Assembly: GCA_029268515.1 (NCBI GenBank)
Contig: JAQWNP010000006.1
Span: forward strand, 558,001-622,000
Source of the DNA: Phycisphaerales bacterium
Lineage (GTDB): Bacteria > Planctomycetota > Phycisphaerae > Phycisphaerales > SM1A02
Direction of reading: 5' to 3'
Length of the DNA: 64,000 bases
The notes beneath the pieces were generated by a model. That model ran no database searches, was not told the DNA's origin, and worked only from the letters and a program-made list of their open reading frames with translations. A program made the translations under genes and the position numbers. This document shows positions 27,859 to 36,770 of this stretch, piece by piece (position 1 is the stretch's first letter; the number at the start of each line of letters is the position of its first letter).

Positions 27859-27894
27859 TGATGAGGCACTGATGCAACGCACAGTGCCTCATCA
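27859..27894 (+). other. 12-bp perfect stem-loop before the phosphoesterase gene
   Basis: TGATGAGGCACT (27859-27870) and AGTGCCTCATCA (27883-27894) are perfect inverted repeats around a 12-base loop, ending 17 bases before the GTG at 27912. There is no U-run after it, so it is not a typical terminator; an attenuator or protein-binding RNA/DNA site is possible. Confidence 0.5.
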
Positions 27895-27911
27895 CCGTAT
27901 CCTCTTAGGTA

Positions 27912-28796
27912 GTGAACAAGTCAATCAATCTTCAAGATCACCAGCAGGTCGCGGAATTGTTCGACCGCAGTGCGTGTGTTATCGAATCATCCCCATATAG
28001 GCGTGGTTCAACATTACGTCTTCCCGCAAATGGGCAATTGGTTGTGACCGGTGATTTACACGGGAATACACCACATCTCGACGCGCTGGTCAAACTCGCA
28101 AGTTTAGACGCCTCACCCAACAATCACCTCCTGCTGCAAGAAGTGATTCATGGACAACCCTTGGTTAATAATGTGGATCTCAGTCACCGTGCCTTAGCGA
28201 AGGTTGCCGAACTTGTAGCAACATGGCCAGGACAAGTGCATCTGATTCTTGCAAATCACGAGTTATCTCAGTTAATGGCCACATCTGTCGGCCGCGGCTC
28301 GGGCAATAACGTTGAACAATTCAACGATGGTCTTATGTTCGTATATGGCGATGCTTGGGTAAACGTTGCCGATGCAATAGGCAGATTTATAGAATCACTT
28401 CCATTAGTCCTACTTACAGATAAAGGTGTTTGGTGCAGCCACTCATTGCCACCGGCACGTGTCATAGAACGCTTCGACTTCTCTGTATTAGAGAGGCCGA
28501 TGACAATGATAGATCGCACCGGCCCAGGAGGGGCAGCCTATCAAATGGTTTGGGGACGTACTCAGAGTGAAGCTCAAATTGAAATGATGCGAGAACGTTT
28601 TGGTGTTGAGCTGCTCTGTATTGGCCACGCTAAAGTGGACTCTGGTGCCGAAGCAGTTGGAGAGCACTTACTCATGCTCAACTCTGATCATGCCCAAGGC
28701 GCGGCTGTTGTGATTGATTTGTCAGATGTTCCCAGTGCATCAAAAGCCGTGATGCAATCAATTCAAATTGCTTCACTGATAGACCGAGGCTATTGA
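27912..28796 (+). CDS. calcineurin-like metallophosphoesterase, partly degenerate motifs
   Basis: A 294-residue protein with the GDxHG motif (VTGDLHGN, Asp48 and His50), an ANHE in place of GNHE, a WCSH and a late CIGHAKVD segment. All fit the metallophosphoesterase fold. The second motif, usually GDxVDRG, reads LLQEVIHG, so the bridging Asp is replaced or shifted and activity may be altered. The GTG start at 27912 is the first in-frame start and has only a weak TTAGG upstream. One base separates its stop from tsaB, so the two are cotranscribed. The substrate is unknown. Confidence 0.8.
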   Translation: MNKSINLQDHQQVAELFDRSACVIESSPYRRGSTLRLPANGQLVVTGDLHGNTPHLDALVKLASLDASPNNHLLLQEVIHGQPLVNNVDLSHRALAKVAELVATWPGQVHLILANHELSQLMATSVGRGSGNNVEQFNDGLMFVYGDAWVNVADAIGRFIESLPLVLLTDKGVWCSHSLPPARVIERFDFSVLERPMTMIDRTGPGGAAYQMVWGRTQSEAQIEMMRERFGVELLCIGHAKVDSGAEAVGEHLLMLNSDHAQGAAVVIDLSDVPSASKAVMQSIQIASLIDRGY

Positions 28797-28797
28797 A

Positions 28798-29469
28798 ATG
28801 ATGCAAACCATGTTAGCTATTGAGTGTTCCCAAAGATCAGCTTCTGTAGCAATAACAACTGGAGGTGGGCCACCCACGGTGGAGAAGGTTTGCAGCGATC
28901 GTCGAAGTGATGATGATCTTCTTCCAGCAATTGCTCGTCTCTTATCTGGTTTAAAAATGCAGCCCTCAGACCTGACTTCAGTGGCGGTTTCGATTGGTCC
29001 CGGAGGCTTTACTGGATTGCGGATTTCGATCGCTGCAGCCAAGATGCTTGGTGTCTCACTTGGCGTTAAATTAATAGGCGTCCCTTCGGCGCTGGTTGCA
29101 GCCCAGTCTATTAAGAGCAATGGGCCGATCCTCGTTGCATTGGCATGTAAAGGAGAGACTCTCTGGGCAACGACACTTCAAACCCAAGATGGAATGTGGG
29201 TTTGCCGTGAGCCTGGGGGCCTCGTCTCTATTGACTCGTTCGTACTTAACGGGATGCAATACCTCGTTGCAGACGCGTATCTTCCAGAGGCCATTCGAAA
29301 CCAGGCTGCAGCCCAAGGCGTTGAAGTGTTGGAGCCGAAGTTCGATGCGGCGAGTTGTTTGCTAGTGGGACAGCAGATGTTGAGCCAGGATCAGTATCTG
29401 ACACCTGATCAGTTGCAGCCGCTCTACCCAAGAGAGCCAGAAGCCGTTCGACTATTCAATCAACGTTGA
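28798..29469 (+). CDS. tsaB: tRNA threonylcarbamoyladenosine biosynthesis protein TsaB
   Basis: A 223-residue member of the ASKHA fold that pairs with TsaD and TsaE to make t6A37 in tRNA. The N-terminal AIECSQRSASVAI strand and the SIGPGGFTGLR loop are diagnostic. A C-terminal PLYPREPEAVRL segment also fits. ATGs at 28798, 28801 and 28810 are possible starts; the first is two bases from the upstream stop. tsaD, tsaE and rimI are not in the window. Confidence 0.95.
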   Translation: MMQTMLAIECSQRSASVAITTGGGPPTVEKVCSDRRSDDDLLPAIARLLSGLKMQPSDLTSVAVSIGPGGFTGLRISIAAAKMLGVSLGVKLIGVPSALVAAQSIKSNGPILVALACKGETLWATTLQTQDGMWVCREPGGLVSIDSFVLNGMQYLVADAYLPEAIRNQAAAQGVEVLEPKFDAASCLLVGQQMLSQDQYLTPDQLQPLYPREPEAVRLFNQR

Positions 29470-29673
29470 GTAGGTGACTCGCTCTGGTTTCCGTTGGCAA
29501 GTCCAATAACAACACTGTTTTTTGCTCCGTATCTTGGGGGGTTCCAATCATTCCGTCTGTGCGTGCAAGCAGATCCCGCCTCAACCTGAAGTGAGGCCCA
29601 CTATTCCCCGATCGGTAGGTCAGGCAAGTTAGGCAAACTGTATTCAATGCGGCAACTCTGCTGTTCTGTATCA

Positions 29674-29691
29674 GTCGGGTCTTATGCCGAC
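29674..29691 (+). promoter_or_regulatory. small hairpin in the leader of the HTH-receiver gene
   Basis: GTCGG (29674-29678) and CCGAC (29687-29691) form a 5-base-pair stem 32 bases before the start at 29724. It lies in a 254-base gap after tsaB that otherwise shows no gene. Confidence 0.25.
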
Positions 29692-29723
29692 TTCGTAGAG
29701 TCGTCGATTCAAGGAGCAATGAA

Positions 29724-30317
29724 ATGAGTCGTGTGGATGTTTCTGGGGATGGGTTAGCCAAAAAGGTTTTCACAACAGGTGAAGTGGCGGGTATTTGTAA
29801 TCTCTCACAACAAACAATTATCCGCTGTTTTGACAACGGGCGGCTTGGCGGCTTTCGCGTTCCGGGCTCTCGTTTCCGCAGAATTCCAAGAGCCGATCTT
29901 GTCAATTTTATGCAAGAAAACGGCATTCCAACCACCATGCTGTTAGATCAAGGCAGACGAGTCTTGGTGGTTGAACCCGACTCAAACGAGGTGGGACCCG
30001 TTGTAACCGCATTAACGAATGAGGCCGGACTCGAAGTTCAAGCAGTCAACTCTGAGTTTGATGCTGGCGTTATGAGCCAACAATTCCAGCCTCACATCGT
30101 TGTTCTTGGTGGCTCCATCAAGGTTGGAGACGCGGTAGAGCTCTGTGGGCGGATCAAATCTTCATCAAGTTGTGAGGATCCCAAAGTTCTAGTAATGAGC
30201 AAGGTGCTACCGAACGATGTGAAAGAAAGTGGGAAATGTGGAGTTGATGGTTTTATACAGACTCCATTTAGCACGGAAAGACTCATCATCTGTGTTAATG
30301 AGCTTCTAGGTGATTGA
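29724..30317 (+). CDS. excisionase/BldC-like HTH fused to a receiver domain lacking the phospho-acceptor
   Basis: A 197-residue protein. Residues 14-68 are a MerR-superfamily/excisionase-type winged helix (FTTGEVAGICNLSQQTI, then GSRFRRIPRADLVNFM), a DNA-binding module. Residues 78-197 are a CheY-like receiver: the acidic pair Glu84/Asp86 remains, but the Asp phosphorylation site is Gly129 (HIVVLGG) and the conserved Lys before Pro-Phe is Thr (IQTPF). Phosphorylation is therefore unlikely; the domain may dimerise or bind another ligand. AAGGAG lies eight bases before the ATG. The next gene also encodes a degenerate receiver and starts nearby, so they probably act together. Confidence 0.85.
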   Translation: MSRVDVSGDGLAKKVFTTGEVAGICNLSQQTIIRCFDNGRLGGFRVPGSRFRRIPRADLVNFMQENGIPTTMLLDQGRRVLVVEPDSNEVGPVVTALTNEAGLEVQAVNSEFDAGVMSQQFQPHIVVLGGSIKVGDAVELCGRIKSSSSCEDPKVLVMSKVLPNDVKESGKCGVDGFIQTPFSTERLIICVNELLGD

Positions 30318-30393
30318 TAGCGTTCGTGCAATGTGTCGAGTTGGTGGCAAGGTTAGAGAAATACAAAGTTCTGAAGCCGGGGAGGACCGGAAT

Positions 30394-31539
30394 ATGCAGT
30401 CTCTTGATAATGAAATCTCACGCGTCTTAAGGGAATCTGAGCCCCCAGCAGGGCCAGGATCAATTCTTGTTTATGGTTGTTCGCAAAGCGACTTGGAAGC
30501 GATGCGCGGCCTACTGCAGGATAGCCCTCATCGCTGCGTTCATACATCATCAGATCATGAGGCGCAGCAGCTTCTTGAAGCAGATGAGTTTGAATTATTG
30601 CTTTATGCACCAAGTGGTACCAAAGAGAAAGATCTAGACTTCCTTGGGGTTGCCAAGAAACTTGCGCCTGCGACAAAGATCATTGTGATGACTTCAAAGT
30701 CGAACTGGAGCCTTGTTGTCAATGCAACACGTATGGGTGCAATTGATGTGCTGTTCCACGAGGCTGAAAAGAATGATGTCTTCGATTGTGTTGAAAAAGC
30801 ACTTATAAAGACGCGTCGCGAGCGGCAACGAGAACAGAGTCTTTCGCGACTTCGAAGCGTTTGCCGTGAGCTTCAAGCTGCTCGCCATGAAGTTGCTGAG
30901 CAAGTTGAAGGTCTCTGTCAAGAGCTTGCAGCAGCATATGCGAATGTTGATCAGCAAGTACAAGACGCCGTCACAGCTTCGGAATATCGAACACTTCTGC
31001 GTCAGGATCTTGATGTTGAAGAAGCCCTTCGAACAACATTGTCTTATCTCATATCAAAGATTGGGCCAACCAACGGCGCGGTTTTTCTGCCTGAAGGCGA
31101 TGGCCATTATGGCCTGGGCGCTTACGCCAATCTGGACTGTCCTCGCGAAAGCGCAGATTCGCTTCTTCAAGCTTATGCAGAAGTCATCTGCCCGAAACTC
31201 GCAAAGGAAGAGGATATTGTTCTCTTTGAGGATGCCGAGGAGCTGCTTGAAGGGCTCAAGATCAAGGAGCGGGCTCTGTTTGAATCGCAGTTTATGGCCT
31301 TCTCTTGTCGTACTCGACAGGGATGCATGGCTGTTGTCATTCTCTTCCGAAGTAGAGAAACACCATTTGACCCCGAACTATCTGGCACGTTGGAGTTGAT
31401 TCGCGAAATCTTTGCGAACCATCTGGAGCGTATTGTGCGTGTTCATCACCGTGGTTCAGAATGGCCCGAGCAAGCGAAAAGCGATGAAATTGACTTCGAT
31501 AATGAGCAAGAGGGTTGGCAAGGTGGAATGGCGGCTTAA
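30394..31539 (+). CDS. degenerate receiver, coiled coil and GAF-like domain protein
   Basis: A 381-residue protein. Residues 22-140 have the receiver fold pattern (SILVYGCSQSDLEAMRGLL, IIVMTSKS, ATRMGAIDVLFHE), but the phospho-acceptor position is Tyr71 (ELLLYAPSG). Residues about 140-200 are charged and helical, likely a coiled coil; about 205-355 look like a GAF domain (LRTTLSYLISKIG, then NGAVFLPEGDG). There is no kinase, GGDEF or HTH output. The frame opens at a GTG at 30310, overlapping the previous stop, but GGAGG eight bases before the ATG at 30394 makes that the better start. Probably a signalling partner of the upstream HTH-receiver protein. Confidence 0.8.
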   Translation: MQSLDNEISRVLRESEPPAGPGSILVYGCSQSDLEAMRGLLQDSPHRCVHTSSDHEAQQLLEADEFELLLYAPSGTKEKDLDFLGVAKKLAPATKIIVMTSKSNWSLVVNATRMGAIDVLFHEAEKNDVFDCVEKALIKTRRERQREQSLSRLRSVCRELQAARHEVAEQVEGLCQELAAAYANVDQQVQDAVTASEYRTLLRQDLDVEEALRTTLSYLISKIGPTNGAVFLPEGDGHYGLGAYANLDCPRESADSLLQAYAEVICPKLAKEEDIVLFEDAEELLEGLKIKERALFESQFMAFSCRTRQGCMAVVILFRSRETPFDPELSGTLELIREIFANHLERIVRVHHRGSEWPEQAKSDEIDFDNEQEGWQGGMAA

Positions 31540-31555
31540 AGAGAAGTCACAGGCG

Positions 31556-34500
31556 CTATGAAGAGCGCGTGTGGCGACCAGCGACCGCACGCACATTCTC
31601 ATGGCCAATGATGCCACCAATACTTCGTATGAGCGACTCGTCAGCGACAGCGCGCATGCTATCTGAGCGAAGTACGACATGTTGCCCTTCGGCTTCAATT
31701 TTAAGGAACACGTCAACCGGCGAACCTTCCCGGTGGCCATTGGATCGCTTAATCAAGTCAGCGACTGATCGCATTGATCTTTCCAAGACATCGGAATCCG
31801 CGGCTGAGATGAAATCAATTTCAATATGCTGCGTCAGATAGAGCGGCGCCCGCTCGATGGGGTACACGTGATCAACAATGACTTGTGGCTCTCCCCTCTC
31901 CAGATCAACCTTACCCTGAAGAACAAGTAGGGCATCAACCTGAAGTAGTTCACCAAAGTCTCGGTATGGTGCAGAGAAGACGACGCCCTCACAAAGGCCA
32001 ACTTTATCTTGAATGCCCAGGATGGCCATCTTCTGGCCCGCGCTACGCCCACTTTTTGTGACAAGTGTGCGGACGCGTGTCAGCATGCCAGCAATGGTAA
32101 TTGGCTCTCCATTTTGCAATGATGCCAAGTCACTCGTTGCAGCATTGCAATAGTGTTCAATGGTGGTCTTGTAGATATCAAGAGGATGTCCAGATAGGTG
32201 AAATCCGAGGAACTCCCGTTCATATCCAAGCGCTTCAATGCGTGTCCATGGCTGTACATCGGGAAGGGGGCGTTCATCAGCATTTGGATCTTCGGCCCCT
32301 TCATCGCCCCCGCCGAAAATTGACATCTGACCATTCCGACGATCAGCGGCGGCTTCTTGTCCGGCTGAGACCGCATCGTCCAGCGCTGCCAACATGGCGG
32401 CGCGCGTTTCTGTCCCATGAATTGAGTCGAGGCAGCCCGCTTTTATCATTGCCTCAATCGTTGATTTGGTCACCACGCGTGGATCTGCGCGTGTACACAA
32501 GTCAAAGAGTGATTGATATGAACCGTGCGCTGCTCGTTCTTTGATAATGTGATTGATTGCAGCTGCGCCAACATTCTTGATCGCGCCAATACCAAAACGT
32601 ACACGACCGTGAAGGTGATCTCTTGGCTCACCTTCCTCGAATGTAACAGCAAATCGGGCAAGAGATTGATTAAGGTCTGGGGGCAACACCATGACACCGA
32701 TATGTGGCTTCTCTTTGGTGTGATCGGGGAATTGTGTGTGTTTGCATTCTTCAAGGTAAGGCGCCCAATCTTCGGTTTTCCTTGCGGCGCTTTCGAAGGT
32801 CAGTAAGGCAGCCATATATTGGCTTGGGAAATAAGTCTTCAAGAAAGCAGTTTGATATGCAATGATCGCGTAACTTGTTGAGTGCGATTTATTGAATCCA
32901 TAGCCGGCGAACTTAAGAATGAGATCAAAGAGGTCACCGGAGGACTTTGGCTCTAGACCTTTTTCCTTCGCCCCATTGATAAACTTTGCTCGCTCAGCAT
33001 CAATCGTGGCATGTTTCTTTTTACTGATTGCCTTAATAACGGTGTAAGCAGCACGCAGTGGTACGCCACCGAGTTCATGTAGGATCTGCATAACCTGCTC
33101 TTGGTAGACCATGATCCCGTATGTTTCAGCTGTAAATTTGTCGACGATCTCATGGATTGTGGGGACTTTTTGTTTCCCATGTTTGCGATTGCAATAGTCA
33201 GGGATCAAGTCCATTGGACCTGGACGGTAAAGCGCATTGGCTGCAATAAGATCTTCGAAGCGGTCTGGCTTCATTTCTTGAAGGAGGCGCCGCATTCCAC
33301 CAGACTCAAATTGAAATACGCCACTGGTATCACCACGCCTGAATACATCTAAGACGCGATGATCTTCAAAACTCATGTGATCAAAGTCCAGCGGATGGGG
33401 ACCCTTGCGATCTGTGCGACCGGTGGCTTGCCAGATAATGTCATCGGCCAGCTCTTCACGAATCAGTGACTTGGCTCGTTCAATTGTTGAAAGTGTGCGC
33501 AGCCCCAAGAAATCCATCTTGAGCAGGCCCATATGCTCACAGGTTGGCCCATCCCACTGGGTGACGGCGTCTTCAGATCCAGAGGCGCGGCAAAGCGGAA
33601 CAATCGTCTCCAATGGCTGCGTTGCAATCACCACACCTGCAGCATGTATGCCAGCATGGCGCGCATGATTTTCCAACTGCTGAGCGGTATCTAGGATCCC
33701 TCTTGCGCTGGGATTCGATTCATACTCAGTCTTAAGATCGGGCGATTTTTTGATCGCTTGATCAAGCGTAATGTTGAGTTCATTGGGGACAAGATTTGCG
33801 AGCCTCTGCCCATCGGCGGGAAGCCATCCTGAAACGCGTGCTACATCCTTAAGCGCGGCGCGTGCTTTGAGGCGACCAAAAGTGATGATCTGGGCAACAT
33901 GCCCATACTTCTTTCGCACATAGTCAATGACCGCCGCCCGCCCATCTTGGCAGATGTCAATGTCGATGTCGGGGTACTCGGTACGGTCTGGATCTGTGAA
34001 ACGTTCAAACAGCAAGCCATACTGAACAGGGCAAGCATTTGAGAGTGCCAAGGTATAACCAATCATGGTGCCTACGCCTGAGCCACGAGCAGAGGCAGGT
34101 ATGCCCTGTTGTCTTGCCCAGTTCACAAAATCCCAGCAGATCAAAAAGTAGGCGCTGATACCCTTGTCGGAAAGAACTTTTAACTCACGGTCAAACCGTT
34201 CACGGATCTCGGGTGTGATGCCTTCGGCACCATACCGCCAGATGAGCCCCGCTTCTCCAAGATTGCGAAGCGCAAGATCACAAGCATCGCGCACGTCTTG
34301 TTCGCTGTCTGCATTCGCGTGGTTGCCATCGAAGGGCTTGAGTTCAAACTTTCGGCAGTAAGCGTTATACCACTCTGTCAGGTCTCCCCCAGAATACTCC
34401 GGTGGTTTGGCTGGGCCATCGACTCGAACAATCGGTGCATGGTTCGCTTCAAAATCGATATCAACATTACATCGACGGGCGATCGACACAGTATTGTCCA

Positions 34501-35377
34501 TCGCTTCAGGTAGATCTTTGAAGACCTTGCGCATCTCTTGGGGTGTTTTGACGTACAGCTCACGCGAGTACCTGATACGACTGGTGTCACTCTTCATCTT
34601 TCCCATGGCGATGCAGCAGAGACTGTCGTGCATGTCGTAGTCTTCTCTGGTGAGATAGTGCGCATCGTTGTCACCAATCACTGGAAGGTTGAGCTCTTTA
34701 GCGAGTTGGATCAAAAGCGGATTGATGAGGTCTTGTTCACCGACCTCCGTTCTCTGCACTTCAACAAAGAAGCGAGGTTCGCCGGTTTTTGTGGGTGCGA
34801 AAGTCGCAGCATGCCACTTGGCCTCTTCGATCGCACTATCCCAATGATGAGTTTGCCCTGTTGTTGCAAACTTCAAGAGATGGTACGCCAGTGAGCTACC
34901 TAGATGACCATTGATTGCAATGATTCCCTCATTCAAACTCTCGAGGGTTGAGTGGTCCATGCGCGGCTTGTAATAGAACCCATTGAGAAATGCGTCGGAG
35001 GACAAACGCATGAGGTTCTTCCAGCCAGTGTTATTTTCTGCAAGTAGCACAAGGTGGAAGCCACCATCTGCGATTCCACCAGGGCTACGATCGGTTCGGC
35101 TGCCAACTGCGACGTATGCTTCGATGCCCATAATTGGCCGAAGCCCTCTTTCGCGCGCCTTCTGATAAAACTCGATCGCGCCATGGAGGTTGCCATGATC
35201 AGTCAAAGCCACCGCATCCATTCCTGACTTCTTAACATGATCCAAAAGTCGTGAGATACGGTTGCCGCCATCTAACAGTGAGTACTCACTGTGAAGGTGG
35301 AGGTGTACAAAGCCTGATTCGACTGATTGCGGGGAAGCAGGATTTTTTTCCGACGGCATAAGCGGCCCCAATGGCAT
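31556..35377 (-). CDS. dnaE: DNA polymerase III alpha subunit
   Basis: A 1273-residue replicative polymerase. The N-terminal PHP domain begins with HLHSEYSLLDGG; the palm contains the catalytic PDIDID triad, the ARGSGVGTMIGYTLALSNACP block and FNKSHSTSYA. A helix-hairpin-helix region and a C-terminal OB fold (ITIAGMLTRVRTLVTKSGR) follow, which is DnaE1 order. The first ATG (35377) or the one at 35359 may be used; neither has a clear Shine-Dalgarno site. No other replisome gene adjoins it, although dnaN is in this window at 56624. Confidence 0.97.
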   Translation of the reverse strand: MPLGPLMPSEKNPASPQSVESGFVHLHLHSEYSLLDGGNRISRLLDHVKKSGMDAVALTDHGNLHGAIEFYQKARERGLRPIMGIEAYVAVGSRTDRSPGGIADGGFHLVLLAENNTGWKNLMRLSSDAFLNGFYYKPRMDHSTLESLNEGIIAINGHLGSSLAYHLLKFATTGQTHHWDSAIEEAKWHAATFAPTKTGEPRFFVEVQRTEVGEQDLINPLLIQLAKELNLPVIGDNDAHYLTREDYDMHDSLCCIAMGKMKSDTSRIRYSRELYVKTPQEMRKVFKDLPEAMDNTVSIARRCNVDIDFEANHAPIVRVDGPAKPPEYSGGDLTEWYNAYCRKFELKPFDGNHANADSEQDVRDACDLALRNLGEAGLIWRYGAEGITPEIRERFDRELKVLSDKGISAYFLICWDFVNWARQQGIPASARGSGVGTMIGYTLALSNACPVQYGLLFERFTDPDRTEYPDIDIDICQDGRAAVIDYVRKKYGHVAQIITFGRLKARAALKDVARVSGWLPADGQRLANLVPNELNITLDQAIKKSPDLKTEYESNPSARGILDTAQQLENHARHAGIHAAGVVIATQPLETIVPLCRASGSEDAVTQWDGPTCEHMGLLKMDFLGLRTLSTIERAKSLIREELADDIIWQATGRTDRKGPHPLDFDHMSFEDHRVLDVFRRGDTSGVFQFESGGMRRLLQEMKPDRFEDLIAANALYRPGPMDLIPDYCNRKHGKQKVPTIHEIVDKFTAETYGIMVYQEQVMQILHELGGVPLRAAYTVIKAISKKKHATIDAERAKFINGAKEKGLEPKSSGDLFDLILKFAGYGFNKSHSTSYAIIAYQTAFLKTYFPSQYMAALLTFESAARKTEDWAPYLEECKHTQFPDHTKEKPHIGVMVLPPDLNQSLARFAVTFEEGEPRDHLHGRVRFGIGAIKNVGAAAINHIIKERAAHGSYQSLFDLCTRADPRVVTKSTIEAMIKAGCLDSIHGTETRAAMLAALDDAVSAGQEAAADRRNGQMSIFGGGDEGAEDPNADERPLPDVQPWTRIEALGYEREFLGFHLSGHPLDIYKTTIEHYCNAATSDLASLQNGEPITIAGMLTRVRTLVTKSGRSAGQKMAILGIQDKVGLCEGVVFSAPYRDFGELLQVDALLVLQGKVDLERGEPQVIVDHVYPIERAPLYLTQHIEIDFISAADSDVLERSMRSVADLIKRSNGHREGSPVDVFLKIEAEGQHVVLRSDSMRAVADESLIRSIGGIIGHENVRAVAGRHTRSS

Positions 35378-35546
35378 ATCAAGTTGGAATAGCGGCTATC
35401 GCGGTGGCCGCCCGGAACCAACATAGTATCTCTCAAAAGTTGAGTTTCGGGCTTTTTGTCACGAGTAGACAAGCGATTCAGAACCTATCAAGGCATCTTA
35501 AGAACTGAAATATCAGCCCTAGCGAACGTGTACTGAGTATTCCTCG

Positions 35547-35552
35547 TAGAAT
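35547..35552 (+). promoter_or_regulatory. -10-like TAGAAT before small membrane protein gene
   Basis: TAGAAT seven bases before the ATG at 35560, so transcription would begin at the start codon. No -35 consensus and no Shine-Dalgarno site are visible. Confidence 0.4.
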
Positions 35553-35559
35553 CACCACC

Positions 35560-35871
35560 ATGGCCGACACCAATAGAGTACGCCCGACGGCAGCGGAATC
35601 GACCGCACGCGTCTTCCAGGTCTATCGCACAGCCGCCCAGCAACCCAATCTGGCGCTTCGCGTCGCGTTACTGGTCTTTTTGGTTGTGATTGGGCTGCCT
35701 ATTTTAGCCCTATTGCTATTTGCGATATTCGCAGCAGCTTTGGTTTTCATGCTGCTGAGCTTGGTGACGATTTGTATCAATGGCACCAAGCGGATGTTCT
35801 CAGGCAGTGCCGACGGCCGGGAGAATGTAAGAGTTATCAATCGATCTTCGGGTGATCAGACGGGCTCTTAA
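35560..35871 (+). CDS. small membrane protein of unknown function
   Basis: A 103-residue protein with a polar N-terminus, one long hydrophobic region (about 31-70, room for two helices) and a charged tail. No family is recognised. It is supported by a TAGAAT box just upstream and by a stop that overlaps the convergent aminotransferase stop. It faces away from dnaE. Confidence 0.6.
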   Translation: MADTNRVRPTAAESTARVFQVYRTAAQQPNLALRVALLVFLVVIGLPILALLLFAIFAAALVFMLLSLVTICINGTKRMFSGSADGRENVRVINRSSGDQTGS

Positions 35872-36770
35872 TCTGCATTCTCCAGAGCCCCGCCAGAATC
35901 AAGAAACGCTACCCAGCGATCGCGTAGCTGTTTCGTGACTGTGCCAACAAGGCCATCTGAGATTGGTTCTTTTTCAACGCCAACCAACGGCAAGATGCCC
36001 CAACTTGAATTGGTTAAGAACACTTCATCGGCATCAAGCATGTCATCAATATCAAGCATCTTTCGATTGGTGCCAATTCCAGCAATATCTGCTTGATCAA
36101 TGACAAACTGCCGGACAGTTCCTGGGAGCACAGGGCTTGGCAATGCCCCGCCCTCTTCTTCACCATGAGCAATAGGGGTTAATAGAGAACCATTACTGAC
36201 CACGAAGATATTGCTTACGGAACCGCTGCACAAATGGTTAGATACAGAGAACCAAAGCGCCTCGCCCGCCCCACTGGTACCTGCCTGCTGGAGCGCTCGG
36301 ATGCGTGACCAGTAGTTTAGGGTTTTATGCCCAGCATGAGGATCTAATGGGTTCAGCCGTCCATCGGCAATGCAGGCGATGATGCCTTTGTCAAAGAACT
36401 CGTCGGGATATCGAGTTGGTGGCTGCGACACGATAAAAATGTTGGGATGACGCGGCGCATTGTTATACGCTTGAAGTCCGGGAAGATCCCCACCAGTTAA
36501 CGTAAGCCGAAGTCTTGCGTCTTCAAGTTCGTTGGCAGTCAATAGCTGCATTAATGCCTCACAGAGGGCCTCGACATTGAGCGATTCTGTGAGTTGTAGC
36601 TCAAGCGCAGAGTTGCGGAGGCGTTCCATATGCGGGCGCATCTGTAGGATCTCTCCGCGACTCGCGCGCATTGTCTCAAAGAGACCGACACCATGTTGAG
36701 TGCCTGCATCTAAGACGGAGATGCGGGCATCGGCCGCATCCATCATGCTTCCATTAAGCCAAATCTTCAT
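35868..36770 (-). CDS. class IV (fold-type IV) PLP aminotransferase/lyase
   Basis: A 300-residue fold-IV PLP enzyme. The Schiff-base lysine is in AGHKTLNYWSR; GVGLFETMRA near the N-terminus, SNIFVV and LPGTVRQFVID fit the family. Candidates are 4-amino-4-deoxychorismate lyase (folate synthesis), branched-chain aminotransferase or D-amino acid transaminase; LFET and the overall length lean towards the PabC/DAAT group, but the substrate is not fixed by sequence. Its start overlaps the stop of the gene at 36767. The downstream end overlaps a convergent stop. Confidence 0.85.
   Translation of the reverse strand: MKIWLNGSMMDAADARISVLDAGTQHGVGLFETMRASRGEILQMRPHMERLRNSALELQLTESLNVEALCEALMQLLTANELEDARLRLTLTGGDLPGLQAYNNAPRHPNIFIVSQPPTRYPDEFFDKGIIACIADGRLNPLDPHAGHKTLNYWSRIRALQQAGTSGAGEALWFSVSNHLCSGSVSNIFVVSNGSLLTPIAHGEEEGGALPSPVLPGTVRQFVIDQADIAGIGTNRKMLDIDDMLDADEVFLTNSSWGILPLVGVEKEPISDGLVGTVTKQLRDRWVAFLDSGGALENAD

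Larger units (their letters stand above)
27450..27911 (+). other. 462-base intergenic stretch rich in inverted repeats, possible structured RNA
   Basis: No coding frame here looks real. The stretch holds several potential hairpins: GACGAGAAA (27602-27610) with TTTCTCGTC (27648-27656), enclosing GAAGAA (27619-27624) / TTCTTC (27633-27638); a bulged stem at 27759-27799; and a 12-base-pair stem at 27859-27894. I looked for SRP RNA, tmRNA, 6S, RNase P, TPP, cobalamin, SAM and c-di-GMP signatures and recognised none. It could be a leader of the phosphoesterase gene or a free-standing small RNA. Confidence 0.4.

Noticed and set aside
27450-27911. Known housekeeping RNA (SRP, tmRNA, 6S, RNase P)
   Set aside because: Conserved core sequences of these RNAs are absent; only unspecific hairpins are seen.
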